From an uncultured Prevotella sp. (GTDB taxonomy: Bacteria > Bacteroidota > Bacteroidia > Bacteroidales > Bacteroidaceae): 64,000 nt of DNA. The DNA lies in assembly GCA_905198745.1 (NCBI GenBank), contig CAJKDU010000003.1, positions 1 to 64,000 of the forward strand. The letters run 5' to 3'. Shown here in pieces: positions 59,280-64,000 of the stretch; the first letter of the stretch is position 1; each line of letters starts with the position of its first letter. The notes under the pieces were generated by a model. That model searched no databases and was not told the origin of the DNA. It saw only the letters and a list, made by a program, of their open reading frames with translations. A program made the position numbers and the translations under genes.

Positions 59280-62204
59280 ATGAAAAAGATTATTTCGCTC
59301 TTGATGCTGTTGCTCCTCACGACGGTGACTGCAATGGCACAAGCAAGACTCATCGGAGGTACGGTGCGCGACGGGCAGTCCCGAGAGGCGCTTTCGTTGG
59401 TTACCGTTCAGTTGCTCAAGACTGACAGCACCTATGTGAAAGGGGCTACGACCGATGACAACGGGCGTTTCACCCTCAAGGCTCCCTCCGACGGAACCTA
59501 CATTGTCAAGATGACGAGTGTGGGCTACAAGCCCTTTACCAAGCGTGTCACCGTGAGTGCGCAGAAGAATGTGGACCTGGGACACGTCACTCTTACCGAG
59601 AGTGCCATCATGCTCAAGGGTGCTACCATTGACGGTCATGCTGCCAAAGTGGTGGTCAAGGGCGATACCTTCCAATATAATGCCTCGGCTTATCGTGTGC
59701 CGGAAGGGTCTGCCATTGAAGAACTTGTCAAGCGCCTGCCCGGTGCTACAGTGGGAGATGACGGCAAAATTACCATCAACGGCAAGCAGGTGAAGAAGAT
59801 TCTTGTGGATGGCAAGGAATTCATGACCGGCGATACTCAGACAGCCATGAAGAACCTGCCCACCTCTATTATAGAAAAGGTGAAGGCTTACGACCAGAAG
59901 AGCGACTTGTCGCGTATCACCGGCATTGACGATGGAGAGGAAGAGACCGTGCTCGACTTCGGCGTGAAGAAAGGAATGAACAAAGGATTCTTGTCGAATG
60001 TTGACCTGGGTATTGGTTCGCACAACCGTTATGCGGAGAGACTGATGGGCGGCTATTTCACGGACAAGGTGAAAACCATGATATTCGGCAATGCCAACAA
60101 CACCAATGACTCTGGTTTTCCCGGAGGAGGCGGTGGCAGATGGGGCGGTGGCAAACAGGGACTCAATGCCTCAAAGATGCTGGGTGCCAACCTCAACTAT
60201 GACGACGGAAAGAAACTGCAGCTTGACGGCTCGGTGCGTTGGAACCATAGCAATGGCGATAACCATAGTGTGACGTCGTCAGAAAACTTCGTGAGTCAGA
60301 AAGGGTCGTTCTCCAACAGCGTGAGCCAGCGCTATTCGCGTGGCAACAATTGGAATGCCAATTTCCGATTGGAGTGGAAGCCCGACTCAATGACCAACAT
60401 CATGTTTCGTCCTTCGTTCTCGTCCTCCACAAGCGACGGCAACAGCGCAAGCCAGTCGGCTTCATTCAATGAAGACCCCTATGGCTATGTCACGGATCCT
60501 CTTTCGGACGAAGGCATAGCCTCGCTGGCGGAAAAAGAACTTGTGGTCAACCGCAACAAGAACCGTAGTGTGAGCTATAGCGACTCAAAGAATGCGAAAG
60601 CCATGGTGCAGGTGAACCGCAAACTCAATTCGAAGGGCAGAAACGTGACCTTGCGAGGTGAGGTGGGCTATAACGATTCAGATTCAAAGAGTCTCTCCAT
60701 GCAAGACGTGCATCTGTATCAGGTGAAGTCTCTGCTCAACCCTGAGGCAGACTCTACCTACCAGACCAACCGTTATAACCTGACTCCGACCAAGAAGTGG
60801 AATTATAACTTGCGTGCCACTTACAGCGAACCGATTGCCAAGGGACTCTTCTTGCAGTTCAGTTATCAATATCAGTATAGCCACAGCAAGAGTGACCGCT
60901 CTACTTTCGACTTCAAGAATATAGGTGACCAGTTCTGGGGCATTAATTCTCTCTACAGAAATTGGGACAGCTATTTGGCTTTCCTCGGCGACACACCGCT
61001 TGCGAGTTTCAAAGACAATGCTCTGAGTCGCTACTCGGAATACAACACTTATACTCATCAGGGGGATATTACTTTGCGTCTTATTCGGCCGAAGTATCAA
61101 CTCAATGTGGGTGCCATGATTCAGCCGCAGAAGACAAAGTTCGTGCAGGACTATCAGAACAAATACGTGGATACTACACGCACGGTGACCAACTTCTCGC
61201 CAACGCTCGACTTCCGTTACCGGTTCAACAAGATGAGCGACTTGCGTCTTAACTACCGAGGTACTACTTCGCAACCGTCAATGACCGATTTGCTTGACAT
61301 CACGGACGACTCGGATCCTCTGAACATTTCAAAGGGTAATCCTGGACTGAAACCTTCGTTTACCAATAGTCTGCGCGGCTCCTACAACACCTTCCGCCAG
61401 AGTTATCAGCAGGCAATCATGGCCTACGTGAACTATAGCAATACTCGCAACAGTATCAGCAGCAAGGTGACCTACGACGACAAGACTGGTGGACGAACCA
61501 CGCGTCCCGAAAACATTAATGGCAATTGGAATGTGGATGGCGGCTTGATGTTTAACACTGCCATCGATTCAGCGGGCTATTTCAATGTGAATACCTTTAC
61601 CCAGGTTAGCTATCAGAACCAGGTGGGCTATCTTTCTTTGAGTGGCACAGATTCGCAGAAGAACACCACGCGTACCACGTCTTTAAGTGAACGACTGGCT
61701 GCCAGCTACCGCAACTCTTGGTTTGAGTTTGAACTCAATGGTCAACTTAAGTTCAACCATACCCGGAACCTGCTTCAGGCTCAGAATAACCTGGACACCT
61801 GGAACTTCAACTATGGAGCCAACATTGGCTTTACCTTGCCGTGGGGTACAGGGCTGAACATCGATATCCATGAGAACAGTCGCCGAGGCTACAATGACAA
61901 GTCGATGAATACCAACGAACTCATCTGGAACGCGCAGCTCAGTCAGAGTTTCTTGAAGGATCGTACTCTCTCAGTGATGCTTCAGTTCTATGACATCTTG
62001 CACAACCAAAGCAACTTCTCACGCAGCATCACAGCCATGTCGCGTACTGATGTACAATACAACAGCATTAACTCTTATGTCATGTTGCACGTCAACTACC
62101 GCTTTAATGCTTTTGGCGGAAAGGCTGGACGACAGGAAAGAGAAAGAGGACGCAATCGTGACCGTCAGTGGGGCGGACGCCGAGGTGGCGGCTTCCGTAT
62201 GTAA
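59280..62204 (+). CDS. Outer-membrane beta-barrel protein with N-terminal carboxypeptidase-regulatory-like domain
   Basis: A 974-residue TonB-receptor-like protein. A signal peptide (MKKIISLLMLLLLTTVTAMAQA) is followed by a CarboxypepD_reg-like domain (GGTVRDGQSREALSLVTVQL). A plug-like part comes next (EELVKRLPGATVGDDGKITINGK, LVDGKEFMTGD). Then follows a large barrel of the OMP_b-brl_3 family, with many Asn/Ser/Tyr-rich strands. The tail is basic and Gly-rich (RDRQWGGRRGGGFRM) instead of a standard aromatic end. The substrate is unknown. The start at 59280 is chosen because a signal peptide begins there. No SusD partner. Confidence 0.85.
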   Translation: MKKIISLLMLLLLTTVTAMAQARLIGGTVRDGQSREALSLVTVQLLKTDSTYVKGATTDDNGRFTLKAPSDGTYIVKMTSVGYKPFTKRVTVSAQKNVDLGHVTLTESAIMLKGATIDGHAAKVVVKGDTFQYNASAYRVPEGSAIEELVKRLPGATVGDDGKITINGKQVKKILVDGKEFMTGDTQTAMKNLPTSIIEKVKAYDQKSDLSRITGIDDGEEETVLDFGVKKGMNKGFLSNVDLGIGSHNRYAERLMGGYFTDKVKTMIFGNANNTNDSGFPGGGGGRWGGGKQGLNASKMLGANLNYDDGKKLQLDGSVRWNHSNGDNHSVTSSENFVSQKGSFSNSVSQRYSRGNNWNANFRLEWKPDSMTNIMFRPSFSSSTSDGNSASQSASFNEDPYGYVTDPLSDEGIASLAEKELVVNRNKNRSVSYSDSKNAKAMVQVNRKLNSKGRNVTLRGEVGYNDSDSKSLSMQDVHLYQVKSLLNPEADSTYQTNRYNLTPTKKWNYNLRATYSEPIAKGLFLQFSYQYQYSHSKSDRSTFDFKNIGDQFWGINSLYRNWDSYLAFLGDTPLASFKDNALSRYSEYNTYTHQGDITLRLIRPKYQLNVGAMIQPQKTKFVQDYQNKYVDTTRTVTNFSPTLDFRYRFNKMSDLRLNYRGTTSQPSMTDLLDITDDSDPLNISKGNPGLKPSFTNSLRGSYNTFRQSYQQAIMAYVNYSNTRNSISSKVTYDDKTGGRTTRPENINGNWNVDGGLMFNTAIDSAGYFNVNTFTQVSYQNQVGYLSLSGTDSQKNTTRTTSLSERLAASYRNSWFEFELNGQLKFNHTRNLLQAQNNLDTWNFNYGANIGFTLPWGTGLNIDIHENSRRGYNDKSMNTNELIWNAQLSQSFLKDRTLSVMLQFYDILHNQSNFSRSITAMSRTDVQYNSINSYVMLHVNYRFNAFGGKAGRQERERGRNRDRQWGGRRGGGFRM

Positions 62205-62246
62205 GAGAATTTGAAGGGTAAACAATATATCTCCCCGTTACGATTT

Positions 62247-62294
62247 AAGCGGACAGACTATACTGCTGCACATGTATGGCCAGTCCGCTTTTTC
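62247..62294 (+). terminator. Terminator of the outer-membrane protein gene
   Basis: AAGCGGAC (62247-62254) pairs with GTCCGCTT (62283-62290), followed by TTTCTTT. The loop is long (28 nt) and contains weak inner pairing. Confidence 0.7.
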
Positions 62295-62379
62295 TTTATA
62301 CCACAAGGAAGGAGGGCTCTTCCGGCATTTGGAAGTGCCCCTTTTTATCGTTGTACTTGAATGGATGTAAATCACTCCC

Positions 62380-62716
62380 GAACCGGATATGGTCACTAAA
62401 CAGACCTGTTGCAGCTTGTTGATGGCAGGCTAACGAGACGGTAGTGGCTGACTTGGACAAGGTCCCACAGCCTGGGCACTCAATGCCACCGCTGTGGGCA
62501 ATGAGTGCCCAAACAGCAGGATTGTTTTTGGGCATTCCACTGGAACTTGACAAGTGACGAATCAGTGATAGAAGTGAGGGATGATAACCCATCTATCACG
62601 CATCTATCACTCTACTTATGTCGCTTACTGTCAGTCGAATAATGTAAGATATCAAGAAAAGTGATAGATAGTGGCGAGAAAATGAAAAACTTTTCCTGCG
62701 CGCGTGCGCGCGTAAG
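62380..62716 (+). repeat. Dispersed mosaic intergenic repeat, copy D
   Basis: Closely parallel to copy A. It has GAACCGGATATGGTCACTAA (62380), two 22-bp-type units (TTGATGGCAGGCTAACG and TAGTGGCTGACTTGG, 62419-62455) and a GCCTGGGCACTCAATGCC / GTGGGCAATGAGTGCCC hairpin block. These are followed by TTTTTGGGCATTCC, AGTGATAGAAGTGAGGGATG with CATCTATCAC (62590, 62601), ATCAAGAAAAGTGATAGATA (62652) and the GC end CCTGCGCGCGTGCGCGCG (62695-62712). It lies between the convergent outer-membrane protein and chromate transporter genes. Confidence 0.88.
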
Positions 62717-62897
62717 GGCGGTCATCAAAGAAGGAGTCAAGAGGACAACGTCTGATAATGGCAGGGCCTTCAGTCCGTTGTGTATCAATCCAAACATTGA
62801 AATCGCAGACATTACACCAAATCCCGGATGTCCCAATAAAAAGACGGCACCTTTATAAACAAGATGCCGTCTTATGACGTTTGCAAAAGTATGGCGC
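62717..62897. other. Gene-free stretch with short palindromes
   Basis: No gene. AAGACGGCAC and GATGCCGTCTT (about 62840-62872) form an inverted repeat just past the chromate transporter stop, GACGGCA...TGCCGTC, which could be its terminator. Confidence 0.45.
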
Positions 62898-63473
62898 TTA
62901 ATACAACAATAAAAGACCTGCAAAAGCTGCAAAGACTATCATGTGGATAGGATTTATTTTCACCCATTTAGTTCCGATGAAAGTGGCGACAAAGAGAGCT
63001 GTGCTAATCCAAAAATGCCAGGGGCTGACAGATGGAGTGCTGAAATTCTCGGGCGTGCACAGTAATAAAGTTGCTGCAGCAAGCAGGCCAACTACAGTAG
63101 GCCGCAGTACGGAAAAGATGCTTTGAAGAGTAGGTGTGTCCATATAGCGCATCAGCACTCGGGCTATGAGTATCATCAGCAGGAAAGAAGGAAGAATAAG
63201 GGCCACAGTAGCCACGGTGCTGCCCAATACGGACAGACCTGTTCCCATACCGGCATTGTGCACAGCAGTGTAGCCGCAATAGGTGGCGGCATTGATGGCT
63301 ATGGGGCCTGGCGTCATTTGGCTAATGGCGGCAATGTTGGTGATTTCTGCCGTTGAGAGCCAGTGATGGTGCACCACCGTCTCGGTCTGAATGAGCGAGA
63401 AAATGCCATAACCACCCCCAAAGCCGAAGATGCCTATCTCGAAAAATGTGATGAAAAGTTGCAGGAAGATCAT
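62898..63473 (-). CDS. Chromate transporter family protein, half-size (ChrA-type)
   Basis: A 191-residue membrane protein with the CHR domain. It opens LFITFFEIGIFGFGGGYGIFSLIQ, then WLSTAEITNIAAISQMTPGPIAINAATYCGY, the conserved GGGYA...PGP pattern. About six hydrophobic segments. It is the second of a pair; the other half starts upstream and its stop is directly followed by this ATG (TAAATG). Whether it transports chromate is not known; many such pairs are uncharacterised. Confidence 0.88.
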   Translation of the reverse strand: MIFLQLFITFFEIGIFGFGGGYGIFSLIQTETVVHHHWLSTAEITNIAAISQMTPGPIAINAATYCGYTAVHNAGMGTGLSVLGSTVATVALILPSFLLMILIARVLMRYMDTPTLQSIFSVLRPTVVGLLAAATLLLCTPENFSTPSVSPWHFWISTALFVATFIGTKWVKINPIHMIVFAAFAGLLLLY

Positions 63474-64000
63474 TTACTCAGTAGGTTTGATGAGTTTGCC
63501 GTACAGATAGCCACCTATGATGGCTGCAAGGATAATGAACACAGGGTTGACATGCAGTGCCCAAATGGCAATCGTGCTGACCACGGGAATCCAGCAATTG
63601 GACATTCCAATCTTTGCATTCTTGGCCAGATTGAATGTGGGGACTGCTATCAAAGCCACTACGGCAGGACGTATGCCACGGAACATGGCTGCCACCCAAG
63701 GCACATCTTGAAATCTGTGGAAGAACAGGGCGATGAGCAGAATGATGAGAAATGAAGGCAAAGCGGTGGCAAGGCAAGTGCAGACGGCACCAGGCAGCCG
63801 GCGTAGTCTGTAGCCTATGAACACACTCATGTTGATGGCAAGTGCGCCCGGGCAACTTTGCGCCACTGCAATGATGTCGGCAAATTCTTCACGGGAAAGC
63901 CACTTGTGCCTTTCCACCACTTCGGCCTCTATAATAGGAATCATGGCGTATCCACCCCCAAGGGTGAATGCGCCAATCTTCAGGAATGTCTTGAAACTTT
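63474..64000 (-). CDS. Chromate transporter family protein, first half, cut by the right window edge
   Basis: The visible part gives GAFTLGGGYAMIPIIEAEV, then EEFADIIAVAQSCPGALAINMSVFIGYRLRRLPG, the CHR-domain motifs. Reading upstream from the internal ATG at 63944 shows the frame is open (FLKIGAFTLGGGYA) to the window end, so the true start lies beyond it. The C-terminus (GGYLYGKLIKPTE) ends immediately before the partner gene. Partial gene, about 175 residues seen. Confidence 0.87.
   Translation of the reverse strand, partial: SFKTFLKIGAFTLGGGYAMIPIIEAEVVERHKWLSREEFADIIAVAQSCPGALAINMSVFIGYRLRRLPGAVCTCLATALPSFLIILLIALFFHRFQDVPWVAAMFRGIRPAVVALIAVPTFNLAKNAKIGMSNCWIPVVSTIAIWALHVNPVFIILAAIIGGYLYGKLIKPTE

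Overview
The window looks like a chromosomal segment of a Bacteroidota bacterium, most probably Prevotellaceae (Prevotella or Segatella type). Evidence is the repeated -7 element TAnnTTTG upstream of genes, the near absence of Shine-Dalgarno sequences, family markers (DUF5606, DUF3316, BspA-like leucine-rich repeats, a NusB with a long N-terminal extension, eukaryote-type glycyl-tRNA synthetase, meso-diaminopimelate dehydrogenase), a type IX secretion-like C-terminal tail on a pectate lyase, and a menaquinone pathway. It is mostly ordinary housekeeping sequence with few mobile genes. No tRNA, rRNA or CRISPR was recognised.

Layout. 1-1.3 kb: 3' part of an IS4-family transposase and a palindrome-rich remnant. 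1.3-6.3 kb: cyclophilin, a secreted PL9 pectate lyase, and a frameshifted leucine-rich-repeat secreted protein. 6.9-20 kb: topoisomerase IV subunit A, DUF3316 protein, S41 peptidase lipoprotein, glyS, FKBP lipoprotein, membrane metallophosphoesterase, C1B aminopeptidase, HrpB helicase, ddh. 20.2-28.8 kb: ProX-like deacylase, hslR-pth-rplY, nusB-yajC-ybbR-coaE-DUF5606, then a queuosine precursor transporter with a likely preQ1-I riboswitch, and queF. 29-34 kb: exopolysaccharide trio wzc-wza-polyprenyl glycosylphosphotransferase. 34-43.5 kb: an OadA/PycB-like carboxylase subunit without its biotin lysine, an HD hydrolase, LptD, menE, pgi, gpsA. 43.6-54 kb: lysS, divergent from a long probable operon menI-menF-menD-menB-menC-queC-MATE-G3E GTPase. 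54-64 kb: Mrp ATPase divergent from xseA and an EEP-fold hydrolase, aroB, a large outer-membrane beta-barrel protein, and a split chromate transporter cut by the right edge.

Linked functions: menI/F/D/B/C plus the distant menE cover chorismate to 1,4-dihydroxy-2-naphthoate, apart from an assigned MenH step. aroB feeds chorismate supply. queC and queF are two steps of preQ1 synthesis, and the transporter with its riboswitch imports a precursor.

The most unusual signal is non-coding. Four diverged copies (about 0.32-0.49 kb) of a mosaic intergenic repeat lie at 6.3, 20.9, 39.6 and 62.4 kb. Each combines a GAACCGG-type end (not clear in the third copy), a 22-bp tandem module in variable number, a hairpin-forming GC-rich block, palindromic GTGATAGATG/CATCTATCAC motifs and an alternating GCGCGC end. 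A solo array of a related 22-bp unit lies at 53.95 kb, and a hairpin-dense candidate ncRNA or long 3' UTR lies at 21.8-22.1 kb.
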